Assembly: GCF_040790665.1 (NCBI RefSeq)
Contig: NZ_CP160849.1
Location: 2,877,501 to 2,941,500 of the forward strand
DNA: 64,000 nucleotides
Direction: 5' to 3'
Origin: Sulfitobacter pontiacus
GTDB taxonomy: Bacteria; Pseudomonadota; Alphaproteobacteria; Rhodobacterales; Rhodobacteraceae
Positions 40,557 to 50,706 of this stretch are shown here, piece by piece. Made by a program: the position numbers and the translations under genes. How positions within the stretch are numbered: the first letter of the stretch is position 1; the number at the start of each line of letters is the position of its first letter. Under the pieces are notes generated by a model that saw only the letters and a program-made list of their open reading frames with translations, was not told where the DNA came from and made no database searches.

Positions 40557-40644
40557 GGCGCATCCTCCCAATTACTCGTTGGGTGCAAAATGGACAAATC
40601 ACCCCAGTCTTGCAAGCGCCCTCATTGCTGCTTACGCAGGGTTC

Positions 40645-41124
40645 ATGACAGTTATTTATCACACGCCCCTTTCCCCCGATCAGCAACGCGCCGCCGGTAT
40701 GCCGACACCGCAACCGCTGGCCATGGCAGATCAGGTCCGCTTCTCTGATCTGGACACCAACAACCACGTCAATAACACCGTCTATTTTGAATGGTTCGAA
40801 CGGCTGCGCATCCGCTATACGCAGTCATTGGTAGAACGCGGGCTGATCGACAGCCCCGGCCCGCGCGTGGTGATCCGGTCAGGGTCGATCCGCTATCTGC
40901 AAGAGATGCTGGAGCGCGAGAATTACATCGTGACCTGCCGCTGCACCAGCTTTCGCAACACCTCTTACGCTTTGGCGCAAGAGGTTTGGGTAGGCCGCGA
41001 ACTGCGGGCCACGTTCGAGTGTATTTTGGTGCTGCTGGAACGGGACGGCTCCGGTCGGTATCCCCTGCCCGACCGTTTGAAACAATATTTTGAGCAGACT
41101 GAAAACGCCCGCCCCGAGGGGTAA
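40645..41124 (+). CDS. Acyl-CoA thioesterase, 4HBT hotdog family
   Basis: This 159-residue hotdog-fold protein has QVRFSDLDTNNHVNNTVYFEWFERLR, with the catalytic Asp of the 4-hydroxybenzoyl-CoA thioesterase class in the SDLDTNNHVNN part, and SIRYLQEMLERENYIVTCR. It should hydrolyse an acyl-CoA. The frame is open to 40555, yet ATG 40645 preceded by CAGGG gives the usual N-terminus. It is divergent from the acyl-CoA ligase, so the pair could make and unmake the same CoA ester under shared control. Confidence 0.85.
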   Translation: MTVIYHTPLSPDQQRAAGMPTPQPLAMADQVRFSDLDTNNHVNNTVYFEWFERLRIRYTQSLVERGLIDSPGPRVVIRSGSIRYLQEMLERENYIVTCRCTSFRNTSYALAQEVWVGRELRATFECILVLLERDGSGRYPLPDRLKQYFEQTENARPEG

Positions 41125-41160
41125 TCGCCGCGCGCGCGTGCATCGAAAGGAACATAAGCT

Positions 41161-41613
41161 ATGACACTCACCACCCGCCCGATGGAGGCCGCGGATCGCA
41201 GCGCTTGGGAAGCGCTCTTTGCCGGCTACGCCGCTTTCTACAAGGTCGATCAGACGCCGCAGATGCGTGAAACCGTCTTTGGCTGGCTGATGGACGCCGC
41301 TCACGGCAGCAATTGCATCGTGGCACAGGATGCCAGCGGCGCGCTTGTCGGGTTTACCCATTACCGCCCCTTTGTCAGCCAGCTGCGCGCGGCGACGAAC
41401 TGTTTTCTGGATGATCTGTTTGTCAGCCCGCAGGCCCGCGGGTCCGGAGCCGCACAGGCGCTGATCAAAGCGGTTGAGACGGTGGCGAAAAACAACGGCT
41501 GGGGCACGCTGCGCTGGATCACAGCAGAGGATAACTATCGCGGGCGTGGGGCCTACGACAAGCTGGCGACCCGCACGGGCTGGGTGACCTATGACATCGC
41601 GCTGAACGGGTAA
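41161..41613 (+). CDS. GNAT-family N-acetyltransferase
   Basis: This 150-residue protein has the acetyl-CoA binding signature in LDDLFVSPQARGSGAAQALIKAVE (R/Q-x-x-G-x-G/A as ARGSGA) and ITAEDNYRGRGAYDKLA near the C-terminus. It should acetylate a small amine or a protein terminus; the substrate cannot be read from sequence. GAAAGGAAC precedes the ATG. It follows the thioesterase by 36 bp and converges with pgi, with a repeat copy in between. Confidence 0.85.
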   Translation: MTLTTRPMEAADRSAWEALFAGYAAFYKVDQTPQMRETVFGWLMDAAHGSNCIVAQDASGALVGFTHYRPFVSQLRAATNCFLDDLFVSPQARGSGAAQALIKAVETVAKNNGWGTLRWITAEDNYRGRGAYDKLATRTGWVTYDIALNG

Positions 41614-41641
41614 ACTGCAGCGCTGTGCGCGAGATTGGGGA

Positions 41642-41690
41642 TGAGGGGCGCTGCCCCTCACACTCCCCGGAGTTTATTTGGCAAAATGAA
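41642..41690 (-). repeat. Intergenic repeat, copy 4 (inverted, with hairpin)
   Basis: Read on the minus strand it begins TTCATTTTGCCAAATAAACT (41690-41671), continues CCGGGGAG, and ends in the hairpin TGAGGGGC/GCCCCTCA (arms 41642-41649 and 41653-41660). The box is identical to copy 3 and the hairpin is the counterpart of that in copy 1. It lies between the converging GNAT and pgi genes. Confidence 0.65.
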
Positions 41691-41699
41691 GCCGTGATC

Positions 41700-43289
41700 C
41701 TAATCGGCGTGTTTTGCAATAAAGGCGACAAGAGCGGCGGTTGAGCCGTCTTTATCGGTCGCAGGTGCCGCGCCCTCGACGATGGGTTGCAATGAGGTGG
41801 CGAGCTCTTTGCCCAGTTCCACACCCCATTGATCGTAGGAATTGATGCCCAGGATGACCCCTTCCACAAAGACGCGATGTTCATACAGCGCGATGATCTG
41901 CCCCAGGGTGAACGGGTCGAGCAGAGGGTAGCTGAGCGTGGTCGACGGGCGGTTACCGGGGAAGACGCGGTGGCGCGCCTGACGGTCCAGCTCGGCACCG
42001 GTCAGACCTTTTGCCGCCATCAGCTCTGACGCTTCTTGCAAGGATCGCCCGCGCATCAATGCTTCGGATTGCGCAAGACAATTGGCGATCAGCAGCTTGT
42101 GGTGGTGCGTCAGGTCCGGCTCGTGCCCATTGGCCGCGATCAGGAATTCGCAAGGAATGACGCGGGTGCCTTGGTGGATCAGCTGGTAGAACGCGTGCTG
42201 GCCATTGGTGCCCGCAGCCCCCCAGACGACGGGACCCGTGTGATAGGGCGCCGTGGTGCCGTCCATCAGGGTCGACTTGCCGTTGGATTCCATTTCAAGC
42301 TGCTGGAGGTAATCGGGCAGTTGCCCCAACCGCTGGTCATAGGGCAGCACAGCGCGGGTGGCATAGCCGCAGATCTGATTATGCCAGATGCCGACCAAGG
42401 CCAGCAGCATGGGCATGTTCTCGTGCGGGGCGGCGGCGCAGAAGTGACGGTCCATCGCCTGCCCGCCGCGCAGAAACGCATCAAAGGCGCGTGGGCCAAT
42501 GGCGATCATCAGCGACAGGCCGATGGGCCCCCAGACGGAATAGCGCCCACCGACCCAGTCTTCGAAGCCAAAGACCTGATCCGCATCGATACCGAAATCG
42601 CTGGTCTTGTCCTGCGCTGTGCTCAGGGCGGCAAACTGCTTTGCCGGATCGCCGTCATTCTCTGTCATCCACGCGCGTGCGGTACGGGCGTTGGTCATCG
42701 TCTCGATCGTGGTGAAGGTCTTGGAAGCGACGATCACCAATGTGGTTTTCGCATCAAGCCCGCGGAGCGTGTCCGAGATATGCGCCCCGTCGACATTCGA
42801 CACGAAGTGGCAGCGCGGCCCGTCATGATAGGGCGAGAGCGCCTGCACCGCCATCGCGGGCCCAAGATCGGACCCGCCGATACCGATATTCACCACATCC
42901 GTAATGTCGCTGCTGCGGATCTGATCCGCGAAACCGCGCATCCGGTCGAGCGTATCATGAACGCCGGGCATCACATCCGCCCCATCCACCATCACCGCCC
43001 CGCCATCAAGATTGCGCAGCGCCGTGTGCAGTACCGCGCGGTCTTCGGTCTCGTTGATCTTTTCGCCTGCGAACATCGCATCGCGACGCGCGGGCACGTC
43101 CGCGGCATCGATCAGCGCCAGCAGCGCATCCATCGTATCGCGGTCAAGGTTGGTTTTGGAGAAGTCGAACAACATGTCGCCGGTCTGCGCGCTGAACGTC
43201 TGGGCGCGATCGGCTGTGTCGAACAACGACAGGATAGAGCGGTCTTGCACCGCCGCCTGCATACGGATCAAATCATCAAAATGCGTCAT
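41700..43289 (-). CDS. pgi: Glucose-6-phosphate isomerase
   Basis: This 529-residue enzyme interconverts glucose 6-phosphate and fructose 6-phosphate. [33 protein letters not shown] (phosphate loop), [20 protein letters not shown] and the C-terminal [18 protein letters not shown] are intact. ATG 43289 overlaps the pgl stop as ATGA; the longer start at 43298 lies inside pgl and is unlikely. It is the last gene of the zwf-pgl-pgi operon. In roseobacters this lets fructose 6-phosphate recycle through the Entner-Doudoroff pathway. Confidence 0.97.
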   Translation of the reverse strand: MTHFDDLIRMQAAVQDRSILSLFDTADRAQTFSAQTGDMLFDFSKTNLDRDTMDALLALIDAADVPARRDAMFAGEKINETEDRAVLHTALRNLDGGAVMVDGADVMPGVHDTLDRMRGFADQIRSSDITDVVNIGIGGSDLGPAMAVQALSPYHDGPRCHFVSNVDGAHISDTLRGLDAKTTLVIVASKTFTTIETMTNARTARAWMTENDGDPAKQFAALSTAQDKTSDFGIDADQVFGFEDWVGGRYSVWGPIGLSLMIAIGPRAFDAFLRGGQAMDRHFCAAAPHENMPMLLALVGIWHNQICGYATRAVLPYDQRLGQLPDYLQQLEMESNGKSTLMDGTTAPYHTGPVVWGAAGTNGQHAFYQLIHQGTRVIPCEFLIAANGHEPDLTHHHKLLIANCLAQSEALMRGRSLQEASELMAAKGLTGAELDRQARHRVFPGNRPSTTLSYPLLDPFTLGQIIALYEHRVFVEGVILGINSYDQWGVELGKELATSLQPIVEGAAPATDKDGSTAALVAFIAKHAD

Positions 43290-43957
43290 GGTGCCCAATG
43301 TACTGTTGCCTCGTTCAATACTGCGCCGATGGGGGCCTGAAGGGCCGGCAGGCTTTGCGCCTGTTCCACCGCTGCGCGTTTTTCATCGCCAAAGATCACA
43401 AGATGTTTTGACATTGCGCCTTCCAGCACCCTGCGCGACAGGGTGATACGCCCGATGTCCTGCCCGTCGACATCGATCGGGCAGAGCGCCGGCGCGTCCG
43501 CGGCCATTGCCGCCTCAAGCCCGTTGGAACCCGGAAAGAGCGAGGCCGTGTGCATATCCGCGCCCATGCCCAGCAACAGCACCGACAGCGGCAATCGGGA
43601 TTCGATCTTGGGGGACAGTGTTTCTGCGGCCTCGGCCGAGGTCAGCCCGTCGATGTAGAACGGGGTGAACGCTGCCTCGGCCGCGCGCCCCACCAGCAAG
43701 CGATTGCGCAAGAGCCGCGCGTTCGACATCTCGTGGTCGGGGGCGACCCAGCGTTCGTCACCCAGCATGACCTGCACCCGCGCCCAATCAAGATTGGCCG
43801 CGCTGAGGCTGTCAAAGATCGGCCCCGGGGTTGTTCCGCCCGGCACCGCAAAGCTGACCGTGTCATGGGACAAAAGGGCGTTCTTCAGCTCCCCCGCGAT
43901 CAGATTGGCGAGGTCCATCGCAAGGACTTCGCGGTCGGCATATTCGATCAACCTCAT
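43286..43957 (-). CDS. pgl: 6-phosphogluconolactonase
   Basis: This 223-residue enzyme hydrolyses 6-phosphogluconolactone made by Zwf. [14 protein letters not shown] (phosphate site), [21 protein letters not shown] and [17 protein letters not shown] are the family signatures. ATG 43957 overlaps the zwf stop (ATGA at 43957-43954) and its own stop overlaps the pgi start, so all three operon genes are translationally coupled. Confidence 0.96.
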   Translation of the reverse strand: MRLIEYADREVLAMDLANLIAGELKNALLSHDTVSFAVPGGTTPGPIFDSLSAANLDWARVQVMLGDERWVAPDHEMSNARLLRNRLLVGRAAEAAFTPFYIDGLTSAEAAETLSPKIESRLPLSVLLLGMGADMHTASLFPGSNGLEAAMAADAPALCPIDVDGQDIGRITLSRRVLEGAMSKHLVIFGDEKRAAVEQAQSLPALQAPIGAVLNEATVHWAP

Positions 43958-45423
43958 GCAGAATACTCCCGCCATTGGCGCTGGTCACGGCGCATCAGTT
44001 CGTTGGCATCTGTCGGGCCGTCGGACCCGCTGTCGTAGGGTTTGGGCACGTCATTGCGCGCTTCCCAGCCCTGGATGATCGGGTCGGTCCAGGCCCAAGC
44101 GGCCTCTACCTCGTCGCCGCGCATGAACAGGGTCTGGTTGCCACGGATCACGTCCATGATCAGACGTTCATAGGCGTCTACCTGTTCGGAGCCTTCAGGC
44201 CCCAAAGCGTCGGCGAATGTCATATCCAAGGGCACGTCCACCAAACGCATGCCGCCCGGGCCCGGTTCCTTGATCGTCACGCCAAGGGTGATGCCTTCGT
44301 TCGGCTGCAAACGGATCGACAGAACATTGCGGTGGCGGCCTGCGTCTTCGGCAAAAATCGAATGGGGCGTTTCCTTGAAGACGACCGTGATCTCGGAGGA
44401 CCGCGCCGCCATGCGTTTGCCGGTGCGTAGGTAAAAAGGCGTGCCAGCCCACCGCCAGTTACTGATGTGGGTTTTCAGCGCGACGAAGCTTTCGGTGCGC
44501 GAGCGTGGATCCCCCACAGCGGTACGGTAACCGGGTTGTTCGGCCTCGTTGCACGGTTCTGCCTGATATTGACCGCGGGCGATGTGGTGCGGCAGCACAG
44601 GGTCGAGCGCGCGGATCACCTTGAGCTTTTCATCGCGGACCGCGTCGGGGTCAAACCGCGCGGGCGGCTCCATCGCGATCAGGCACAAAAGCTGCATCAG
44701 GTGGTTTTGCACCATATCGCGCATGGCACCTGATTTGTCGTAATATTCGCCCCTGCCCCCGACGCCGACGGTTTCGGCCACGGTGATCTGGATGTGATCG
44801 ACATATTGGCTGTTCCACAGCGGCTCGAACAGCATGTTGCCAAACCGCACAGCCATCAGGTTTTGCACCGTCTCTTTACCCAGATAGTGGTCGATCCGGT
44901 AGATCTGGCTTTCGTCGAAATACTTGGCGAGCGTGGCGTTAAGCGCCTGCGCGGTTTTCAGGTCGCGGCCAAAGGGCTTTTCGACGACGATCCGGCTTTG
45001 CGCGTCAGCCATGCCCCATTGTTGCAGACGTTCCGCCAGATCACCGAACAAAGCGGGCGAGACGGAAAAATAATAGGCCTCTACCCGTTCGGTCCCGGCC
45101 ATGAGCTTTTGCAGCTCGGCCCAGCCGTCCTCGCCTTTCGCGTCAATCGCGACATATTCCAGCCGGTCGATGAACCCGTCCAGCTGCGCCTTCTCGTGCT
45201 CGAAGTCACCGTTGAATTCGGCAATGGCCTCGCGGATCATCTGCTGGTAGCCCGCGCGGTCCATTTCTGTGCGCGCGGCACCAATGACACGGGCGTTTTC
45301 GGGCATCTGCCCCGCACAAAAGCGCCGGAACAAGCCCGGCAGGATCTTGCGGCGCGCCAGATCGCCTGTGCCGCCGAAAATCACCAGATCAAAAGGATCG
45401 ACCGGAATGACGCGTGATACCAT
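43954..45423 (-). CDS. zwf: Glucose-6-phosphate 1-dehydrogenase
   Basis: This 489-residue enzyme oxidises glucose 6-phosphate with NADP and feeds the Entner-Doudoroff and oxidative pentose phosphate routes. FGGTGDLARRKILPGL binds the nucleotide; IYRIDHYLGKETVQN carries the substrate Lys and catalytic His region; WRWAGTPFYLRTGKRM is also typical. AAGGAGCATCCAC precedes ATG 45423. A LacI-type operator lies 50 bp upstream, so the operon is probably under carbon control. Edd and Eda are not in the window. Confidence 0.97.
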   Translation of the reverse strand: MVSRVIPVDPFDLVIFGGTGDLARRKILPGLFRRFCAGQMPENARVIGAARTEMDRAGYQQMIREAIAEFNGDFEHEKAQLDGFIDRLEYVAIDAKGEDGWAELQKLMAGTERVEAYYFSVSPALFGDLAERLQQWGMADAQSRIVVEKPFGRDLKTAQALNATLAKYFDESQIYRIDHYLGKETVQNLMAVRFGNMLFEPLWNSQYVDHIQITVAETVGVGGRGEYYDKSGAMRDMVQNHLMQLLCLIAMEPPARFDPDAVRDEKLKVIRALDPVLPHHIARGQYQAEPCNEAEQPGYRTAVGDPRSRTESFVALKTHISNWRWAGTPFYLRTGKRMAARSSEITVVFKETPHSIFAEDAGRHRNVLSIRLQPNEGITLGVTIKEPGPGGMRLVDVPLDMTFADALGPEGSEQVDAYERLIMDVIRGNQTLFMRGDEVEAAWAWTDPIIQGWEARNDVPKPYDSGSDGPTDANELMRRDQRQWREYSA

Positions 45424-45472
45424 GTGGATGCTCCTTGTCGCGAGGCTACGACGTTTGGGTGCCGAGATGTGA

Positions 45473-45486
45473 TGTTAGCGCAAACA
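45473..45486. promoter_or_regulatory. LacI-family (CceR-like) operator upstream of zwf
   Basis: TGTTAGCGCAAACA is a 14-bp dyad around a GCGC centre with a single symmetric mismatch, the typical form of LacI-family operators. CceR of Rhodobacter sphaeroides, as I recall, binds such a site and represses Entner-Doudoroff genes, responding to 6-phosphogluconate. Position 50 bp before zwf suits repression. Confidence 0.6.
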
Positions 45487-45600
45487 TACTGAGATTTCCG
45501 TTTTTCACAAGTCTGTGCACCAAATGACACGGGGTTTTATTGCGCATACCATTCGCATAGACAAAGAAAAGTAATTTATACAGGTGAGGCTCGGTTTCCT

Positions 45601-46548
45601 ATGAAAGACGTTGTCGACGCAAATATCGGTAAATTTCAGGATCCTGCCCTGACGGCCAAGGGCGAACCCCGCGCGACTGTCAGCCTGACAAACCCGCAGA
45701 CGCTGTGGTTCAACACCGGCACCCTGTGCAACATTGAATGTGTGAACTGCTATATCGCGTCCAGCCCCACGAATGATGCGCTGGTCTATATCACCGCCGA
45801 CGAGGTGCGCGATTATCTGGGGCAAATCACGCAGCGCAACTGGCCAGTGACAGAGATTGCCTTTACCGGCGGCGAGCCGTTCATGAACCCGCAGATGATC
45901 GAGATCACCGAAGCCTCGCTGGCCGCCGGATATGACGTGCTGATCCTGACCAACGCTATGCGCCCGATGATGCGTAAATCCGTGCAAGCGGGGCTGGTGC
46001 GCCTGAACGAAGCCTATCCCGGCAAGCTGACATTGCGCATTTCCGTGGATCACTACCGCACCGATCTGCATGACGCAGAGCGCGGCGCGGGCGCGCTGGA
46101 AAAGACAGTGACCGGCATGAAATGGCTGCGCGATAATAACATCCGCATGGCCGTTGCAGGGCGGTCGGTTTTTGGCGCCACAGACGAAGACAGCCGCGCC
46201 GGATACGGGGCTTTCTATGCTGAACACAGCTTTGACATCGACCCGCAAGACCCTGGGATGACAGTGCTTTTCCCTGAGATGGATGAAACCGTCGAAGTGC
46301 CCGAAATCACCACCGCTTGCTGGGGAATCCTGGATAAATCCCCCGACGCGGTGATGTGTTCAAGCTCGCGTATGGTGGTAAAGCGCAAAGGTGCGGCGAC
46401 CCCTGCCGTGCTGGCCTGCACCCTGCTGCCCTACACCGAAGAGTTCGAGCTGGGCCATTCGCTGGAAGAGGCGGAAAAAGACGTAGCCCTGAACCACCCT
46501 CATTGCGCCAAATTCTGTGTCTTGGGCGGGGCAAGCTGTTCGGCCTGA
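45601..46548 (+). CDS. Radical SAM protein with C-terminal cysteine cluster, function unknown
   Basis: The 315-residue protein has Cys43-x3-Cys47-x2-Cys50 in GTLCNIECVNCYIASS, then EIAFTGGEPFMNPQM (SAM glycine motif) and LRISVDHYRTDLHD. Extra cysteines follow in ACTLLPYTEE and the last residues (Cys302, Cys306, Cys313 in HPHCAKFCVLGGASCS), plus VMCSSSRMVVKRKG. These could bind an auxiliary iron-sulfur cluster as in SPASM-type enzymes, although the spacing is not a standard SPASM domain. No obvious peptide substrate gene is near. It is divergent from zwf and converges with the DUF2855 gene. Confidence 0.82.
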   Translation: MKDVVDANIGKFQDPALTAKGEPRATVSLTNPQTLWFNTGTLCNIECVNCYIASSPTNDALVYITADEVRDYLGQITQRNWPVTEIAFTGGEPFMNPQMIEITEASLAAGYDVLILTNAMRPMMRKSVQAGLVRLNEAYPGKLTLRISVDHYRTDLHDAERGAGALEKTVTGMKWLRDNNIRMAVAGRSVFGATDEDSRAGYGAFYAEHSFDIDPQDPGMTVLFPEMDETVEVPEITTACWGILDKSPDAVMCSSSRMVVKRKGAATPAVLACTLLPYTEEFELGHSLEEAEKDVALNHPHCAKFCVLGGASCSA

Positions 46549-46566
46549 CCCCGCGCACGCACAGCA

Positions 46567-47628
46567 TTAGGGGCGGATGATCGCGCCGACCTTGGGGTCG
46601 GCCTCCCCCCGTGCGAGGGTGGCATAGACCTCTTCCGCATCGGCCACGCCGTCATGCACCTGCACCTCCATCCAATCGGATGCGCTGGCCGCGATGCGTT
46701 TCCACGCGGCGGTGATCTGCGCCTCGATCTTGCCGGGGCCCCATTCCTCGCGGCGTTTGGCGACCTGTGAGGGCGCAAAGAAGAATTGCGGCTTGGGGCC
46801 GTCCAACGGCGCTGTCGAGGTAAATTGATCCCAATGGCTCAACCCGACCGCAGAGGAATGTTTTAGCTGATTTTTCAACGTGCTGTGCAGCTTGGCTTTG
46901 ACCGTACTATTGCCCGACATATCGACATAGACGGAGGGGACGTGGGCCAGCGCGTCGATCTGGTCGTAGGTCAGCACCGTATCGCAATGCCCTAAACCTT
47001 CAACAAACGCGCGATTCCCGGCAGATGTGAGGCCCACGATCTTGACCCCGCGCGCCTCTGCCTCGGCGAGGTAGCTGCACAGGCCCAATCCGGTTTTTGA
47101 CGAGGCGCTGCCCACAATAATCTGCTCTGCGCCGAAGAAGTCATTATCCAGCAGCCAATCGTAGATCAGATAGGACGTCGCCAGCAGCGGTTGCAGCAAG
47201 GCGCGCAAGTGATCCTCTGATGCGGGGGCGGTTTTGACGGGCGTGTACTGATTATAAATCAAGGGCAGTTTCGCCCGATGCGCCGCCCCATCCACCAGAC
47301 CGGCCGCGCCTTGTTCAGGTGTGATCACCAGCTCGGATGCCATTGGATAAAAGCCATACAGGCGCGTTCCGACCTCAAGCACATCTGTGCGGCTTTCGAC
47401 AACCTTTGCAGTCCCCCACACGGGCACGATCCCCCATCCGTTCTCGGATGTCGGGAAAAACTGCCAATAGCCGATATCGAAACCCGCCGCCGCATAGGTC
47501 ACGTTGTTCGATGTCACGGCAAAGCTTTCGATCGCAAGACGCGCCTGCCCCGGTGCCAGCGGCTCTCCCTCCGCCTCGAGCATGCGGGTTTCGGTGATTG
47601 CGTTTTGATTGACCAATATCTGTTGCAC
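46567..47628 (-). CDS. DUF2855 family protein (MDR-like)
   Basis: This 353-residue protein of DUF2855 resembles a medium-chain reductase in layout. FAVTSNNVTYAAAGF, WGIVPVWGTAKVVES and VGTRLYGFYPM mirror the GroES-like part, and IIVGSASSKTGLGLCSYLAEAEARG looks like a Rossmann strand-helix with GSASSKTG in place of a classical glycine motif. VYVDMSGNSTVKAKL follows. No zinc ligands of alcohol dehydrogenases are obvious. An NAD(P)-dependent reduction is plausible, unproven. It is divergent from gyrA. Confidence 0.8.
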   Translation of the reverse strand: MQQILVNQNAITETRMLEAEGEPLAPGQARLAIESFAVTSNNVTYAAAGFDIGYWQFFPTSENGWGIVPVWGTAKVVESRTDVLEVGTRLYGFYPMASELVITPEQGAAGLVDGAAHRAKLPLIYNQYTPVKTAPASEDHLRALLQPLLATSYLIYDWLLDNDFFGAEQIIVGSASSKTGLGLCSYLAEAEARGVKIVGLTSAGNRAFVEGLGHCDTVLTYDQIDALAHVPSVYVDMSGNSTVKAKLHSTLKNQLKHSSAVGLSHWDQFTSTAPLDGPKPQFFFAPSQVAKRREEWGPGKIEAQITAAWKRIAASASDWMEVQVHDGVADAEEVYATLARGEADPKVGAIIRP

Positions 47629-47867
47629 GTAGATGCCTCCCCCTCGTTTTGCTTTAGCCTACCCCAAAAGCGCGGGTTTGAACCACCAATTGACGTTGAC
47701 GTTACGCCCCAAAAATCACGCCGGATTTAGTATCATTATATTTCAATAACTTAGCCTGATGAGCAAGTGAATCCCCGCCTGCCAAGGCCGCAGGCATTGC
47801 ACCCGATATGCCCCGTCTGCTATACAAAACCGCAAGATATAGAACCAGCAAGAGCTAGGCAGATTAC

Positions 47868-50624
47868 GTGAACGACACGCCAGAAACCCCTGAAAACGAT
47901 GACGAAATCCCGGCTACGCGCCCCGTGTATGATGGCCCGTCGGTTAATATCGAACACGAGATGCGGACATCCTATCTGGATTATGCCATGTCGGTCATCG
48001 TTTCGCGCGCCATTCCCGACCTGCGAGACGGGCTGAAACCGGTTCACCGCCGCATCATCTATTCGATGTATGAGAAAGGCATTACCCACGATAAGGCCTA
48101 CCGCAAGTCGGCAAAGTCCGTGGGCGACGTAATGGGCTCCTACCACCCGCATGGCGACAGCGCGATTTATGACGCTCTGGTCCGCATGGCGCAGGACTTC
48201 TCTATGTCGCTGCCGCTGATTGACGGTCAGGGTAACTTTGGGTCGATGGACGGCGATAGCGCTGCGGCAATGCGTTATACGGAATCCCGCCTTGATAAGG
48301 TCGCGTCCTTCATGACCGGCGATCTGGACAAGGAAACCGTTGATTTCATCGACAACTACGATGGCAAAGAACGCGAACCCACTGTTTTGCCAGCACGGTT
48401 CCCGAATATGCTGGTCAATGGCGCGGGCGGTATCGCCGTTGGTATGGCGACCAACATCCCGCCGCATAACTTGGGCGAAGTGATCGACGCCTGTCAGGCC
48501 CTGATCGAGAACCCCGATCTGACCTCGGAAGAGCTGATCGAATATATCCCCGGCCCCGACTTCCCCACCGGCGGGATCATGTTGGGTCGTTCGGGCGCGC
48601 GCAAAGCCTATCTTGAGGGGCGCGGCAGTGTGATCATGCGGGCCAAGACCCGTGTCGAAGAGATTCGTAAAGACCGTTTCGCCATCGTCATCGACGAGAT
48701 CTGCTATCAGGTGAACAAATCCACCATGATCGAAAAGATCGCCGAGCAGGTGCGCGAGAAGAAGATCGACGGCATCGCCCATGTACAGGATGAATCTGAC
48801 CGCAACGGCGTGCGGGTTGTGATCGAGCTGAAGCGCGACGCGACGGCCGAAGTGGTGATGAACCAGCTTTACCGTTTCACCCCGATGCAGACCTATTTCG
48901 GCTGTAACATGCTGGCGCTCAACGGCGGCCGGCCCGAACAGCTGACCCTGCGCAAGTTCCTGACATCCTTCATCGATTTCCGCGAAGATGTCGTCGCCCG
49001 CCGCACTGCCTATCTGCTGCGCAAAGCGCGTGAACGCAGCCACATCCTGTGTGGTCTGGCCGTGGCCGTTACCAATATCGACGAGGTCGTCGCGACGATC
49101 CGGTCCTCCGCCGATGCCGCTGAAGCGCGCGAAAAGCTGATGACACGCCGTTGGCCCGCGGAACAGATCCTGCAATATATCGCATTGATCGACGATCCGA
49201 CACATACCGCCAATGACGACGGCACCTATAACCTGTCCGAAGCACAGGCCCGCGCCATTCTGGAACTGCGTTTGCAGCGTCTGACGCAGATCGGGGTGAA
49301 AGAGGTCACCGACGAGCTGGAAGAACTGGCCAAGAAGATCAAGGAATACCTTGAAATTCTGGGCAGCCGCGAACGGATCATGGGCATTATCTCGGACGAG
49401 CTGGCCGAGGTGAAAGACCAGTTTGCCGTGCCGCGCCGCACAGAGATCGTCGACTGGTCCGGCGACATGGACGACGAAGACCTGATCGCGCGCGAGGATA
49501 TGGTCGTGACCGTAACCTCCGGCGGCTATATCAAACGCACCCCACTGGTCGATTTCCGCAGCCAACGCCGCGGCGGCAAAGGTGTTTCGGGCATGCAAAC
49601 GAAGGAAGAGGACGTCGTCACCACCCTCTTCGTTGCCAATACCCATACGCAACTGTTGTTCTTCACGACCGACGGCATGGTCTACAAGCTCAAGACCTGG
49701 CGCTTGCCCCAAGGCGGGCGCACGTCAAAGGGCAAGGCGATCGTTAATATCCTGCCCATCCCCACCGGCGTTTCCATCGCGGCGATTATGCCCGTGGATC
49801 GCGACGAAAAAGAATGGGACGACCTTCAGGTCGTGTTCGCGACATCCGCTGGCACCGTGCGCAGGAACAAACTGTCGGATTTCACCAATGTCATGCGCAA
49901 CGGCAAGATCGCCATGAAGTTCGAGGACGACCACGCCGACACCACGCTGATCAACGCACGCATCGCGTCGAATGATGATGATGTCATGCTGGTGACCAAT
50001 TCGGGCCGCGCGATCCGCTTCCCTGCGACGGATGTGCGCGTCTTTAACAGCCGCGCCTCTGTCGGGGTGCGTGGGATCAAGCTGAACGGCGATGACAAGG
50101 TCGTCTCCATGTCGATCATCCGTCACTTCGACGCCAGCTCGGAAGAGCGGACGGCCTACCTCAAGATGCGCCGCGCGATGGCCGGTCTGGCCGATGATGC
50201 GGAAGGCGACGAAGACGAAGCCCCCGCCGATCCGAATTTCTCGCAAGAGCGCTACGCCGAAATGTCCGCGGCCGAGAACCTGCTGCTAACGATCACCGAA
50301 AAAGGCGCGGGCAAACTGTCCTCCAGCCACGACTATCCCGTGCGCGGGCGTGGTGGCCTGGGTGTGACCGCAATGGACAAAGCGATGCGCGGTGGCGATA
50401 TCGTCGCCTCCTTCCCTGTCGAGATGGATGATCAGATCATGCTCGCGACCTCTAAAGGGCAATCGATTCGCGTCCCGGTAGAGGGGATTTCCTTCCGGTC
50501 GCGCAGTGCCGGTGGCGTCAAAGTCTTTGACACCGGACGCGGCGAAGTTGTGGTAAGCGTTGCCTGGATTGCAGACCAAGGTGATGAAACCGGCGACGAC
50601 GAGATCGCAACGCCTGAGGCGTAA
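47868..50624 (+). CDS. gyrA: DNA gyrase subunit A
   Basis: This 918-residue subunit cleaves and rejoins DNA in supercoiling. The start is GTG 47868 with AGG six to ten bases before it. [36 protein letters not shown] and [10 protein letters not shown] (active Tyr137) are present; the GyrA box is QRRGGKG in [13 protein letters not shown], followed by the beta-pinwheel DNA-wrapping domain. At the quinolone-resistance positions it has Ser98 and Asp102 (E. coli 83 and 87), the susceptible form. A lengthened acidic segment ([15 protein letters not shown]) interrupts the C-terminal domain. A strong terminator follows. Confidence 0.98.
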   Translation: MNDTPETPENDDEIPATRPVYDGPSVNIEHEMRTSYLDYAMSVIVSRAIPDLRDGLKPVHRRIIYSMYEKGITHDKAYRKSAKSVGDVMGSYHPHGDSAIYDALVRMAQDFSMSLPLIDGQGNFGSMDGDSAAAMRYTESRLDKVASFMTGDLDKETVDFIDNYDGKEREPTVLPARFPNMLVNGAGGIAVGMATNIPPHNLGEVIDACQALIENPDLTSEELIEYIPGPDFPTGGIMLGRSGARKAYLEGRGSVIMRAKTRVEEIRKDRFAIVIDEICYQVNKSTMIEKIAEQVREKKIDGIAHVQDESDRNGVRVVIELKRDATAEVVMNQLYRFTPMQTYFGCNMLALNGGRPEQLTLRKFLTSFIDFREDVVARRTAYLLRKARERSHILCGLAVAVTNIDEVVATIRSSADAAEAREKLMTRRWPAEQILQYIALIDDPTHTANDDGTYNLSEAQARAILELRLQRLTQIGVKEVTDELEELAKKIKEYLEILGSRERIMGIISDELAEVKDQFAVPRRTEIVDWSGDMDDEDLIAREDMVVTVTSGGYIKRTPLVDFRSQRRGGKGVSGMQTKEEDVVTTLFVANTHTQLLFFTTDGMVYKLKTWRLPQGGRTSKGKAIVNILPIPTGVSIAAIMPVDRDEKEWDDLQVVFATSAGTVRRNKLSDFTNVMRNGKIAMKFEDDHADTTLINARIASNDDDVMLVTNSGRAIRFPATDVRVFNSRASVGVRGIKLNGDDKVVSMSIIRHFDASSEERTAYLKMRRAMAGLADDAEGDEDEAPADPNFSQERYAEMSAAENLLLTITEKGAGKLSSSHDYPVRGRGGLGVTAMDKAMRGGDIVASFPVEMDDQIMLATSKGQSIRVPVEGISFRSRSAGGVKVFDTGRGEVVVSVAWIADQGDETGDDEIATPEA

Positions 50625-50642
50625 GTCGCCCAACAGAATGTT

Positions 50643-50678
50643 AAAAGCCGCCCCTCTTCCTGAGTGGGCGGCTTTTTT
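50643..50678 (+). terminator. Intrinsic terminator of gyrA
   Basis: AAAAGCCGCCC (50643-50653) and GGGCGGCTTTT (50666-50676) form an 11-bp stem, followed by further T residues. Confidence 0.9.
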
Positions 50679-50706
50679 CTTTGCGCGCTACGGATTGCAA
50701 ACCCAT

